NCBI GenBank assembly: GCA_016934675.1
Contig: JAFGSJ010000094.1
Location: 1-35,577 of the forward strand
DNA length: 35,577 bases
From: a bacterium
Lineage (GTDB): Bacteria; CSSED10-310; JAFGSJ01
Reading direction: 5' to 3'
In this document: piece after piece, positions 16,691 to 25,032 of the stretch
How positions within the stretch are numbered: the first letter of the stretch is position 1
How the letters are laid out: each line of letters starts with the position of its first letter
Notes under the pieces: model-generated
Told to the model about the DNA's origin: nothing
The model's input: the letters and a program-made list of their open reading frames with translations, nothing else
The model's database searches: none
Position numbers and translations under genes: made by a program

Positions 16691-16740
16691 TTATGCCGAA
16701 AAACCTGGTTGATAACCAGGCCTATTTCAACAGGGCATAA
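16691..16740. terminator. Nested stem-loop at the thiE/radical SAM convergent junction
   Basis: The outer arms TTATGCC (16691-16697) and GGCATAA (16734-16740) pair perfectly. Inside lies a perfect 7-bp hairpin, CCTGGTT-GAT-AACCAGG (16704-16720). The right outer arm lies within the last codons of the minus-strand radical SAM gene. No U-tract follows the outer stem. The inner hairpin is strong enough to act as a 3'-end or termination structure for either gene. Confidence 0.55.
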
Positions 16741-17759
16741 TTCTGAGTAGAGTTGAATTCATTGAGTCGGGCCAGGAGTTTCTCATCACCCGGTCTGATG
16801 AATGAGCTCCCGGGTGCAGCCAATCCCTCATCATTGAGACCAATGAATACCGAAAGAGTAGTCCCTTGGGCGGAAAGAACGGCTTGTCGCACACTTTCAA
16901 GCAGGGGTGGTTGATAACGACCTTGTTGAAATGCTTGTTCGAGCGGTGTTCCTGCCGCAACAAATGTAGGGTTCAGATGCAGATTGATAGCAAGCTTATA
17001 TTGACGGGCGATCGAGTCGAGATAGCGGATGCCCTTTTGGACATCTTCAATGGCCTCCTGTTCAGTTATTTGAGGGACCGGTTTCAACATGAAATACACT
17101 TTCAGGCGGAATGAATACTCTGCAATCTTGCGAGCGAGTTCTTCGAACGTGTGCAAGGACAATCCTTTATGAAAATAGTCGTTTCGGATGGTTTCATCGA
17201 AAGCCTCGAAGCCGATCGCTAGCTCGAGGTCGGCCGGAACATCCGCTTCCGAGAGGGCCCGGGATAGAACCTCGAGTTCAGTCAGATCAACATATTCTGC
17301 TCTGGTCTCCAGACATAATACTGAAACATGGGGGCAATTCATATTCATCTTCGCCACGAAGTAAATCAGGGCCATGGTCGATAAGGTCTCCTGGTCCAGC
17401 ACTGAACCATTGTTCGAGAGGATGATTTTTCTCAGGTCCTGCTTCTGTTCAGGGCTGAGTAGAAAATCAAAGATGAAATCGATCTGTTTCATCTGCTGGG
17501 AATAATGAACGGGACTTTGTGAGACTTTCGAGGGCAAATTACACCCCAGACAACGGGCCCAGCGGCAGGCTCGTGTATACAGGACCACAAAAAGGGTCAA
17601 CCCTTCAGGGGGTGACTGGAACCAATAATCTGCCGGGATGTGAGGATTATGGCCATTGCTGAAGGCATAGCTTTTGTGAGGGAGCTGATTGACCGCATTG
17701 TGCCCGATCAAAGCAGGCTTTCTTCGGTCAGCTCTTTCTGATGGTGATTTCGTTTTCAT
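16722..17759 (-). CDS. Radical SAM protein (TIGR01210/COG1244-like)
   Basis: This 345-residue Fe-S enzyme has the cluster motif C-x4-C-x2-C (TRACRWARCLGC), spaced differently from classical CxxxCxxC. The following segments recall the COG1244/TIGR01210 family: ILSNNGSVLD (family: SGSFLD), LETRAEYV, IGFEAFDETIRNDYFHKG, VYFMLKPVPQITEQEAIED and NPTFVAAGT. That family includes the archaeal archaeosine-forming radical SAM enzyme; bacterial members are mostly uncharacterised. The match is by eye and the substrate is unknown. It is transcribed from a good minus-strand promoter at 17813-17841 with a leader of about 45 nt. It is convergent with thiE and has no obvious functional link to it. Confidence 0.85.
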   Translation of the reverse strand: MKTKSPSERADRRKPALIGHNAVNQLPHKSYAFSNGHNPHIPADYWFQSPPEGLTLFVVLYTRACRWARCLGCNLPSKVSQSPVHYSQQMKQIDFIFDFLLSPEQKQDLRKIILSNNGSVLDQETLSTMALIYFVAKMNMNCPHVSVLCLETRAEYVDLTELEVLSRALSEADVPADLELAIGFEAFDETIRNDYFHKGLSLHTFEELARKIAEYSFRLKVYFMLKPVPQITEQEAIEDVQKGIRYLDSIARQYKLAINLHLNPTFVAAGTPLEQAFQQGRYQPPLLESVRQAVLSAQGTTLSVFIGLNDEGLAAPGSSFIRPGDEKLLARLNEFNSTQNYALLK

Positions 17760-17812
17760 CGTGCTTCCAGGGGCCAGACCCTTTGTACGAAAATAACACT
17801 AGCATTTTGTTT

Positions 17813-17841
17813 ATTATACCTCATCTTCTGGGTCCGGTCAA
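17813..17841 (-). promoter_or_regulatory. Sigma70 promoter for the radical SAM gene
   Basis: On the minus strand, TTGACC (17836-17841), a 17-bp spacer and a perfect TATAAT (17813-17818) lie about 50 nt before the start codon at 17759. This is one of the best promoter matches in the window. Confidence 0.65.
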
Positions 17842-17980
17842 TCTCAATGAGAAGCCCAAATACACCACATTGGATCTGTTCCGCATATGACTCACCTGTG
17901 AATTCGCTGAGATTACGAGTCTCGCGAGCATTTTCTTCGCCTCATGACGATCCCAACCGCAGTATCTGGGTAAAAACAAC

Positions 17981-18009
17981 TTGACACCGATTTTCCAGGC
18001 AAGTATACT
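17981..18009 (+). promoter_or_regulatory. Sigma70 promoter for the FHA-domain gene
   Basis: A perfect TTGACA (17981-17986), a 17-bp spacer and TATACT (18004-18009) lie upstream of the start codon at 18144, giving a leader of roughly 125 nt. The intergenic stretch 17760-18143 holds this and the divergent radical SAM promoter and no gene. Confidence 0.7.
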
Positions 18010-18143
18010 AGATGGTACATGATCAGGTTTCATAAAGACCTGAAATTCACATATTGGCTGTTGCCGGAGATGTGATCAGCAACGCGATTCATTATGCTCT
18101 CTCTTTGAAATGATGCACATTTTTGTGATGGGAGGAATAATCC

Positions 18144-19211
18144 ATGGTACGCATAGAAGACCTCGAGACGATCGTTGATCGGACCCAGAATAATCCAGTC
18201 TTCGCAGAATACAAGGAATTGACTGAAAATATCAGCATATTTGAGGAAAGACTTGCAAAAGTCAAATCAACCAAATCGAAATTTTCGGAAAAAGTATATA
18301 AAAAAGTGTCCAGTGAATATGAAAGCAACATAAAGAGCTATAAAAAGAAAGTTGGGCCACTGTTCGAGAAGTTGAACGGCGAAATGGCTGAGTTTGTGGC
18401 ACAGCAGACACAGATAACCCCAATGCTTGAACAGATTTCCGAGAAGCTCGAGGAGTTGGAATTACGTTTCATAGCCGGAGAAGTTGATGAAACCGAGTAC
18501 AACTCCAAAAAGGAAGAGTTCGGTCCTCAGGTCAAAGAAATCAATGATAAAATGGCCATCCTGAATGAGAATATCAGGGTTTATTCTGATTTTCTGGGAA
18601 CAGAGCCATCAGAAATCGAGCATGTCGAACCGACACCTTCACCGGATGAAGAGCACGATCATGAGGAGGGTTTCGAAGAGGAGCCTGAAGGTCCTGCTCA
18701 GCCCGTCGAAGGGGCGAGTGACGATCTGGATAGTTGGCAGGAAACTTCGGCTGATGCCGATGAAGAGAATGACGACTCGGAAGATGCGGCGGATGACTCT
18801 GCCGAAGAGGAACGTGATCTGGACCAGACTCTTGAAGAAAGTTATGAGCAAGACCTTTCAGCCAGGTCTGAGCGTGATGAGAATACACCCGCAGAAATTG
18901 ATGCTGATGATCTGCGGCCTCATATTGTCGTGATCGAAGGTGATTCCGAACAGGCTGAATTCCAGTTATCCATGGACGTTTTAACCATCGGGCGCGGTCC
19001 GGATAACGACATTCAGTTGGCCAACGATACCAGTGTTTCCCGACACCATTCCCGGATTTCTTATGAAAACGGTGAATATATTATCACGGACCTGGACAGT
19101 TCGAATGGGACCTTTGTGAACGGTGAACGCGTTACCCAAATGCCCCTGGCTGACAATGACGAAGTTTCGATCGGACAAACTATTCTCCTGTTCAAATTAC
19201 AGGACGATTAA
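18144..19211 (+). CDS. Coiled-coil protein with C-terminal FHA domain
   Basis: This 355-residue cytoplasmic protein has three parts. Residues 1-155 are a charged coiled coil. About 160-260 is a very acidic low-complexity linker. About 265-350 is an FHA domain with GRGPDNDIQL, SVSRHHSRI and SSNGTFVNG, which keep the Arg, Ser, His and Asn residues used to bind phosphothreonine. FHA modules recruit phosphothreonine proteins, usually products of Hanks-type kinases, but no kinase gene is in the window. GGGAGGA 7 nt upstream supports the start. Its role is inferred to be a phospho-dependent scaffold. It is convergent with holB across 143 nt that lacks a clear shared stem-loop. Confidence 0.9.
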   Translation: MVRIEDLETIVDRTQNNPVFAEYKELTENISIFEERLAKVKSTKSKFSEKVYKKVSSEYESNIKSYKKKVGPLFEKLNGEMAEFVAQQTQITPMLEQISEKLEELELRFIAGEVDETEYNSKKEEFGPQVKEINDKMAILNENIRVYSDFLGTEPSEIEHVEPTPSPDEEHDHEEGFEEEPEGPAQPVEGASDDLDSWQETSADADEENDDSEDAADDSAEEERDLDQTLEESYEQDLSARSERDENTPAEIDADDLRPHIVVIEGDSEQAEFQLSMDVLTIGRGPDNDIQLANDTSVSRHHSRISYENGEYIITDLDSSNGTFVNGERVTQMPLADNDEVSIGQTILLFKLQDD

Positions 19212-19354
19212 AGACCGATCAGGTCCGCATACAACTTGTTTTATCTTCTTATGAGACTCAGGGAAATCTATTTTACTATTGTTTCGGTTCAGAATTCTCT
19301 TATCATGATGGGCAAAGCCATTTTTTCATCCTGACCTGTATTACCAGAATCGAA

Positions 19355-20710
19355 TCAGCGGTGTTTTCTTCCATTGAAATGGAGATTGATGTTTTGCAGG
19401 AAGGTGATGATGTTCCATTGGTCCACGACATGAGAATGATGGCGACGGTCCAGCTTCTGAAATTCATGAGCCAGATAGGCGATGTCCTCGAAACTGAATT
19501 TTTGAGCTATGGTCTCGAGTTCAGCGCGGATGTCCTCATGGACCAGAATATGATCAGTTTGTTTCCGATGGTCATGAGATAAGATGTATTGAATGTCACT
19601 GATGAGGCTTTCAAGAATCTGCATGGAAGTGATGTACAACTCGTGGTTGGAACGAGCGAGGTCTTGGGTCAGCATGGCCTGGTCCGCAGTCAGGTCAGCG
19701 CAAGTATAGTGGTTGAAATGTTTCAGAATATTCAGCATCTGCTGTCTCTGGATTGAATAAGCTTTCGGATCGATCATTAAAGCTTTGAGGACATCACCGT
19801 GTGCCGCCCGGGCCCGGAACCCAGCTTCAGGTTCAGGCAAATCTGTCAATGCTCGGACCAAGGCGGTCAATCCTGTGTGTTCGAGTGGTGTGAACATAAG
19901 CATGCGACAGCGGGACTTGACCGTGGGCAGGAGTATGTTCCTTTTTGCGGTTATCAGAATAATGACCGTGGCATAAGGAGGTTCTTCGAGGGTTTTAAGT
20001 AGGGCGTTCTGGGCTTCAGTAGTCATAGTATCGGCCCCATCGAGAATAAAGACCCTGCGATGTGATAGGAACGGTTTTTCACCAACTTTGAGGATAAGAG
20101 CTTGTCGGATGGCATCGACCTTTAATGTGCCGCTATAAGTATAAGGCGAGATCGAGGAATAGATATATTGGACCAGTTCAGGTAGTCTCGTGTCAGTTTG
20201 AGCCAGTTTTTCCAGTTCCTTTTCGAGTCTTGTTCTGACTGGGAGCGGTTTCTGAGCATTTTTCTCATAGACCAGGTCTTTGATCAAGGACACGGCTTCA
20301 AAGCCCGATCCTGCCTGACTGCAATTATGATGGCCAGCGATCCAGTCATCATCGACCAGTTGTTGAAGGAGTTGTTCTATTGTACCCCTGTCATGATCGA
20401 CATAGGGGTCGAGCTCAGAATGCGGGATGAGAACAGGTTCTTCGAATCTTTGGAAGAAAATCAAGTCCGGATGCCAGCTCCACGGCTTATCGAAAAAGCG
20501 GCAGGAAGCACATGTTCCACACCCACCGGCTATGTTTCGATCACAGAGCAGATGGCGGGCGAAGCGCAAGGCTACCGTCTTTTTCCCGATGCCATCCGGT
20601 CCTGCAAAAATGAATGATTGCTGCGGTCGGGCCTCACTCGAAGCTTGGATCAGATGCTCATATACTGCCTGATGGCTGAAAATCTGTTCAGTGAAAAACT
20701 GTGCTTTCAT
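19355..20710 (-). CDS. holB: DNA polymerase III subunit delta' (clamp loader)
   Basis: This is the clamp-loader subunit that, with delta and tau/gamma, opens and loads the beta sliding clamp. It has an AAA+ fold with a P-loop GPDGIGKKT (37-45), a zinc module (Cys56, 64, 67, 70), a Walker B-like FILDGADTMTTEAQNALLKTLEEPP and the SRC arginine-finger motif (266-268). At 451 residues it is about 110 longer than usual, because of a charged insertion between the zinc module and the KVDAIR helix (about 90-195). Its ATG overlaps the TGA of holA by 4 nt (ATGA), so the two are translationally coupled. Confidence 0.92.
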   Translation of the reverse strand: MKAQFFTEQIFSHQAVYEHLIQASSEARPQQSFIFAGPDGIGKKTVALRFARHLLCDRNIAGGCGTCASCRFFDKPWSWHPDLIFFQRFEEPVLIPHSELDPYVDHDRGTIEQLLQQLVDDDWIAGHHNCSQAGSGFEAVSLIKDLVYEKNAQKPLPVRTRLEKELEKLAQTDTRLPELVQYIYSSISPYTYSGTLKVDAIRQALILKVGEKPFLSHRRVFILDGADTMTTEAQNALLKTLEEPPYATVIILITAKRNILLPTVKSRCRMLMFTPLEHTGLTALVRALTDLPEPEAGFRARAAHGDVLKALMIDPKAYSIQRQQMLNILKHFNHYTCADLTADQAMLTQDLARSNHELYITSMQILESLISDIQYILSHDHRKQTDHILVHEDIRAELETIAQKFSFEDIAYLAHEFQKLDRRHHSHVVDQWNIITFLQNINLHFNGRKHR

Positions 20711-21846
20711 TGTTTACAGAACCGTACGAGGAGAAGTTCGAGCCGTGCTTGATGATTGATGATGCCACTCTTCACCCGGACTTCTAATTCAGTCATGTTT
20801 GAAATAAACGACAGGAGTTCGTTATCATTGAATGCTGCGGCTGTTTGAAGTGTCTTGAGCAGAACAAAGGGATGCAGTTTGAGGACAGGTGCCCATTTTT
20901 CTTTTTCTGACTCATCGAACTGCTTGTTCCATCGGGGCAGCCATGTCTGAACCAGGGTATTATAATTAAATCCCCGTGGTAAGCCGGTCCGAAAAGAATC
21001 GGTGATCAATTGACGTGCTAGAAAAAGACGATACATATGCTGGACCAGAAAGTGGTGCAAAGCCAAAACATTCGGCTCACGAGTCAAAATCGTATTGAAG
21101 ATTGCCAGGACCTCGTCCAGACGACGTGCACCCAACGCATCGGTCAGATCAAAAAACTGCTCGCTTTTATTTCTGGCGGTGATTGTCTTGACATCCTTAA
21201 TAGTAATCACTTCATGTTCACCGACAAAAGCCAACAGCTTCTCGATTTCGTTCATCAAGGCCCACAGGTTGTCGGGTGCCCGTTTTCTGAGTTCAAAAAA
21301 AGCATCGGCCATCAACTCACAGCCGCAACGGTCCAGATGTTCGTGAAGATAGGGGTAGACCTCGTCTTTGTGAGGATCGCCGGGATTATATGTTTTCAAG
21401 AGTGGAAACTCGATCATTATACCGGCTTTTGATAATTTTTTCACTACTTTCAATGATTTATCCGCAGACCCGGAACAGGATATGATCAGAACATTTTGTT
21501 CTGGTAAGTCCCGTTCAAGCAAACCCTCGAACTTCTGTCGCAGAGTGGCGTTTCCTTTTTTACTCAGAAGCACCTCCCCTGCAGGGCAAAAGAAAATCTT
21601 GCGCTCAACCAGGAAAGGATAATTGCGGATATCCTCCAGAAAGGCATCGAATGTATCACTTTCGCCATCCCATTTGCTGAAATCCAACCCTGCTTGCAGG
21701 TCCGGTTGGACCAAATCGAGGACCTTCCGACAGGCATTATGAATCAGCCAGGTCTCCTCGCCATGAAAGACAATGAATTGCGGAACAGTGCCCCGAGTCA
21801 CTTGTTCTTCCAGGTTTTTCATCTGAAGCAGGTCGTTACGGACCAT
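20707..21846 (-). CDS. holA: DNA polymerase III subunit delta
   Basis: This is the clamp-opening wrench subunit of the clamp loader. It has about 379 residues, near the usual 340. The segments typical of HolA are VPQFIVFHGEETWLIHNACRKVL near the N-terminus, NYPFLVERKIFFC, ELRKRAPDNLWALMNEIEKLLAF and the FDLTDALGARRLDEVLAIF domain III helix. The start at 21846 is chosen because GAGGA precedes it by about 5 nt; the ATG at 21858 is possible but has poorer spacing. It forms a two-gene operon with holB, which lets both clamp-loader subunits be made together. Confidence 0.9.
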   Translation of the reverse strand: MVRNDLLQMKNLEEQVTRGTVPQFIVFHGEETWLIHNACRKVLDLVQPDLQAGLDFSKWDGESDTFDAFLEDIRNYPFLVERKIFFCPAGEVLLSKKGNATLRQKFEGLLERDLPEQNVLIISCSGSADKSLKVVKKLSKAGIMIEFPLLKTYNPGDPHKDEVYPYLHEHLDRCGCELMADAFFELRKRAPDNLWALMNEIEKLLAFVGEHEVITIKDVKTITARNKSEQFFDLTDALGARRLDEVLAIFNTILTREPNVLALHHFLVQHMYRLFLARQLITDSFRTGLPRGFNYNTLVQTWLPRWNKQFDESEKEKWAPVLKLHPFVLLKTLQTAAAFNDNELLSFISNMTELEVRVKSGIINHQARLELLLVRFCKQ

Positions 21847-22059
21847 CTGAATCCTCATTTATGAAATCATCACGCGCGTTGAGATATGCCATAAAAGTTT
21901 AACCTTGTCCGTTGGAGTAAAGAGCCGGCCATTGCCTAAAATGCTCTCCCTCTGGAATGGTCAGTATTCGCCGCAATATGTCAAACATTTACTCGATCTA
22001 AAGTCCATGCCTGCAAACATATTATGAGCTGGACCAATACAATCATTAATATAGGGGCA

Positions 22060-22088
22060 ACCATACTATAAATCGGACGATAAGTCAA
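22060..22088 (-). promoter_or_regulatory. Candidate promoter for holA-holB
   Basis: On the minus strand TTGACT (22083-22088) and TATGGT (22060-22065) are 17 bp apart. The leader to holA would be about 200 nt, longer than elsewhere in the window, so the call is tentative. Confidence 0.35.
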
Positions 22089-22248
22089 GGCTCTCGCACA
22101 ATCACTCCCAACTCCCACGACTGGGCTCGGAACAGCTCAGGCGGTTGTTTTTACCTCATTGAAATTCAAATAAAGCCGGCTCAAGCAGACACTACGTGGT
22201 CTCCAAATGACGGGGTCCTGCCTCTGGGTTGCTTACGAACCACATGAA

Positions 22249-22276
22249 TTGACTTTTCGAGCTCATTTCTTATAAA
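22249..22276 (+). promoter_or_regulatory. Candidate promoter for the GT87-like gene
   Basis: TTGACT (22249-22254) and TATAAA (22271-22276) are separated by 16 bp and lie about 85 nt before the ATG at 22362. Confidence 0.5.
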
Positions 22277-22361
22277 ACAATGCTCAACAAGTTAGTGTAT
22301 ATCTGATCATGTCCAGGCACGTTTTTGCTCGGGAAATCAGTATCGTAACAAGGAGAGGACC

Positions 22362-23600
22362 ATGGGACCAGGCCGCACTGGCCCAGAAATGGACCGGATT
22401 GTACTCATTTATACCATCCTGATCGTGTTCCTGTTGATCGCGCCCTTGTACACCAACATTCCCCATTTCGATTTTCATAAAGCCTATTATCCCGTTGCGG
22501 TCGATATTGTCCGGACCGGCAGTTTCAGCTATGTCTACGAAGGCTTCAAGAACATGCCGGCCGTGGGCCTGCTCTTGCTCCCGTTCGGCTTGTTCGACCG
22601 GGAAACGAGTCGTATTCTTTTTATCATATTTGATCTCGTCGTGTGTTTTCTTTGTTTTGGGCTCATGCAACGCTCGATGGCTCGAAATATGCTCGAACGC
22701 TGGCTCGTCTTACTCCTGTTTGTCTGTTCGCATGGCCTGCTGGTTTGCATACAATTCGGGCAATTGACGCCGCTGGCAGTATTGCTGACTTTGGCGGCGA
22801 TCGCCCTCTTTGAACGTGACCGGAAAATGCTGGCCGGATGTGTGCTCAGTGCCGCTTTTGTGTTGAAGATGCCGGTCCTGCTTGTTCTGATCTATTTTCT
22901 CATCAAACGGCAATGGCGACTTGGTCTCGGTTTTTTGGAGGGCTACCTCGCTTTTTGGGGGTTATCACTGCTTTTTTTTGGGCTGCAACTCCACCGTGAT
23001 TATCTTTCGAGTGCATTTGTCGCAAACATGGGCCAGACTATTCTGGCCTATAACAATCAGAATATATTCGCTTTCCTGATGCGATTCATCGAAGGTCCGA
23101 TCATACTGGGCTGGGATATGGTCGCGGTCCCTATGCTTTTTTCGATTACGCTGATACTCATCGTGGTCGGAATCATGCTTTGGCTTGGTTGGCAGATTGG
23201 AGGCAGAAACAGGTTTGATCGGGACGCGATCAATCTTGAACTGGCCCTGTTCATGTGTTTGATGCTTATTGTCTTCCCGGTCTCCTGGGACCATTACTAC
23301 TTTTTTACGATATTTCCCCTGTTGATCTATGCCAGAACACTACTGGAGACGGGGCTGGGCTCGATTCGGGTTGGGCTGTTCCTGGTCTCATTTGCTTTGA
23401 TCAATCTCACTTTCAGCCTGGATACCTACTTTTTTTTGGCACAATATCGAGCGTTATGGCCCCTGATATCGACACCTTTTTTAGGGACTTGTCTCCTGGG
23501 CGGACTCTGTTACTATGAAATGAACAGGGTATCAAACCCGTGGCGGACGGATGCCCGCGGACCAATCTTGAAACATGCGTCTGAAAGTGAAAAATCATAA
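22362..23600 (+). CDS. GT87-family polyprenyl-phosphate-dependent glycosyltransferase
   Basis: This 412-residue integral membrane protein has about nine to eleven hydrophobic segments. The N-terminal loop FDFHKAYYPVAVDIVRTGSFSYVYEGFKNMP and the later AYNNQNIFAFL segment fit the GT87/DUF2029 (PimE-like, GT-C fold) family. In such enzymes an acidic residue in the first extracytoplasmic loop helps transfer mannose or another sugar from a polyprenyl-phosphate donor. Asp at PHFDFHKAYYP is a candidate. AAGGAGAGG just upstream supports the start. The methyltransferase gene follows after about 24 nt and may be cotranscribed. The donor and acceptor are unknown. Confidence 0.82.
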   Translation: MGPGRTGPEMDRIVLIYTILIVFLLIAPLYTNIPHFDFHKAYYPVAVDIVRTGSFSYVYEGFKNMPAVGLLLLPFGLFDRETSRILFIIFDLVVCFLCFGLMQRSMARNMLERWLVLLLFVCSHGLLVCIQFGQLTPLAVLLTLAAIALFERDRKMLAGCVLSAAFVLKMPVLLVLIYFLIKRQWRLGLGFLEGYLAFWGLSLLFFGLQLHRDYLSSAFVANMGQTILAYNNQNIFAFLMRFIEGPIILGWDMVAVPMLFSITLILIVVGIMLWLGWQIGGRNRFDRDAINLELALFMCLMLIVFPVSWDHYYFFTIFPLLIYARTLLETGLGSIRVGLFLVSFALINLTFSLDTYFFLAQYRALWPLISTPFLGTCLLGGLCYYEMNRVSNPWRTDARGPILKHASESEKS

Positions 23601-23624
23601 TCAGATCGAGTGGAGAATAGAAGC

Positions 23625-24371
23625 ATGAATTCAGAAAATGGGTTGATCAGGTGCGATGAAACCCTTGATTCGATCAGACCGGACGGTCTGCAGGTAATCC
23701 AACCCAAACGCGGTCCGCGTTTTGCTATCGATTCGGTCCTGCTCGCCTTGTATGCGAGTCACTATTCCCGCGGCCGGATCATGGAATTGGGCTGTGGCCA
23801 CGGCATCATTTCCCTCTGGTTGGCCCGAGCTGCCCGGACCGGGCATGTGACCGGCATCGATCTCAACGCCATCGCGATTGATCAGGCCCGGCGGAGCGCT
23901 GATTTGAATCGGGTATCGGCAATGGTGACCTTTCAAACCGTGAATGTAGCTGAAATATCACAATATTTTCCAGCGGAATCATTCGATACGGTGGTGATCA
24001 ATCCGCCCTTTCGTGTCCCCGGGACTGGTAAGGTGAGCCCGGTCCCAGAGCGAGCGGAGGCCCATCATGAGTTACGCTCGGACCTCGATGCTTTTGTTCG
24101 TGCGGCCGCCTACCTACTTAAAACCGGAGGTCGTTGCGTCACTCTCCACCTGGCCGAGCGATTGGTCGAGGTCGTGTCAGCCTTCAGAAAAAAAAGGCTT
24201 GAACCTAAACGCTTTCGGTTGATCCACGCCTTTTCCCGATCTCCCGCGAAACAGTTCCTGTTTGTTTCGATCAAAGGGGCCCGCCCGGGTGCTATCATCG
24301 AAAAACCGCTGATTATCTATCGTCGCAAAGGTGTCTATACCGCGGAACTCATAAAGAATATCAAGGCTTGA
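23625..24371 (+). CDS. TrmN6-like N6-adenine methyltransferase
   Basis: This 248-residue SAM-dependent Rossmann methyltransferase of the COG4123 type (E. coli TrmN6 modifies A37 of tRNA1-Val) shows several family features. An N-terminal DGLQVIQPKRGPRFAIDSVLLA segment is typical of the family. Motif I is ELGCGHG (54-60), an acidic GIDLN follows, and the amino-methylating NPPF (126-129) comes next. The start at 23625 is preceded by GGAGA; an upstream GTG at 23610 is less likely. The exact tRNA or other substrate is not proven by sequence. Confidence 0.85.
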   Translation: MNSENGLIRCDETLDSIRPDGLQVIQPKRGPRFAIDSVLLALYASHYSRGRIMELGCGHGIISLWLARAARTGHVTGIDLNAIAIDQARRSADLNRVSAMVTFQTVNVAEISQYFPAESFDTVVINPPFRVPGTGKVSPVPERAEAHHELRSDLDAFVRAAAYLLKTGGRCVTLHLAERLVEVVSAFRKKRLEPKRFRLIHAFSRSPAKQFLFVSIKGARPGAIIEKPLIIYRRKGVYTAELIKNIKA

Positions 24372-24480
24372 TGTTTTTTTGCAGATACGGTAGTACAATA
24401 CTGGTAGAACGAGAAATACAATGAAGTACTCATGTCCGTCAGGACATTTTCCGCCATTCTTCAGAGAAGGGAGGGACATT

Positions 24481-24903
24481 ATGCCCGCTATCAAACAGTT
24501 TACCATCTCAGGGGAGAATAAAGAAGGCGCTCTGGCCGATGCCATTCGACATCTTGGTTACGGCGGTGTGAATATCCGCTCGATCATGATTTCCAATGTC
24601 GGCGAACAGGGCCAGATAAAACTGGTCGTCAACGACCCGATCAAAGCTGAGCGCATTTTCAAGGAAACCGGTGTTTCGTACGAGACCGAAGAGGTGCTGG
24701 CTGTGAAAATGCCCGATCAGCCCGGTGCTCTCCATCATGTCGCCTCGATCCTGGCCCGGAACAAAATCAATATCGACTATGTCTACCCCTTGATCGGGAC
24801 CAGTCATCATGCCTCAATCGTTTTCAAAACCCATGATCTGGCCGCTACTGAAAAAATCTTGCTCGATAACGATGTCTCGACTGCCCTGGAATCAGAAATC
24901 TGA
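24481..24903 (+). CDS. Tandem ACT-domain protein
   Basis: This 140-residue protein is made of two ACT modules. The first is KQFTISGENKEGALADAIRHLGYGGVNIRSI. The second is VLAVKMPDQPGALHHVASILARNKINIDYVYPL, with the PGAL turn and glycine/aspartate pattern used for amino-acid binding. Stand-alone double-ACT proteins (COG4747-like) are thought to sense amino acids. No biosynthetic enzyme is adjacent, so the ligand is unknown. AAGGGAGGGA precedes the ATG at 24481. An earlier in-frame start at 24421 would add residues ahead of that ribosome site. Confidence 0.85.
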   Translation: MPAIKQFTISGENKEGALADAIRHLGYGGVNIRSIMISNVGEQGQIKLVVNDPIKAERIFKETGVSYETEEVLAVKMPDQPGALHHVASILARNKINIDYVYPLIGTSHHASIVFKTHDLAATEKILLDNDVSTALESEI

Positions 24904-25032
24904 CCCGAAGCAATGTATGGCCTGGGATTGTTTTCTATTCTTTTTGCTTTTTTCGTGATGATAGCAATGTCTTACGTAGTTGTCAGGAGATACTGATAAC
25001 ACACTCTTTCACAGAAAGGATTGAAACGCATT

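Larger units (their letters stand above)
21847..22361. other. Intergenic divergent region between holA and the GT87 gene
   Basis: These 515 bases separate two divergent genes. I see candidate promoters facing each way (22060-22088 minus, 22249-22276 plus) and no convincing small gene, tRNA or known riboswitch. Confidence 0.6.

Noticed and set aside
19310..19326. Short ATGG-GCAAAG-CCAT stem followed by T-run between the FHA gene and holB
   Set aside because: Only four base pairs; too weak to call a terminator despite the T-run.
22090..22260. GC-rich stretch checked for a tRNA
   Set aside because: No cloverleaf or GGTTCGAATCC-like T-arm is present.
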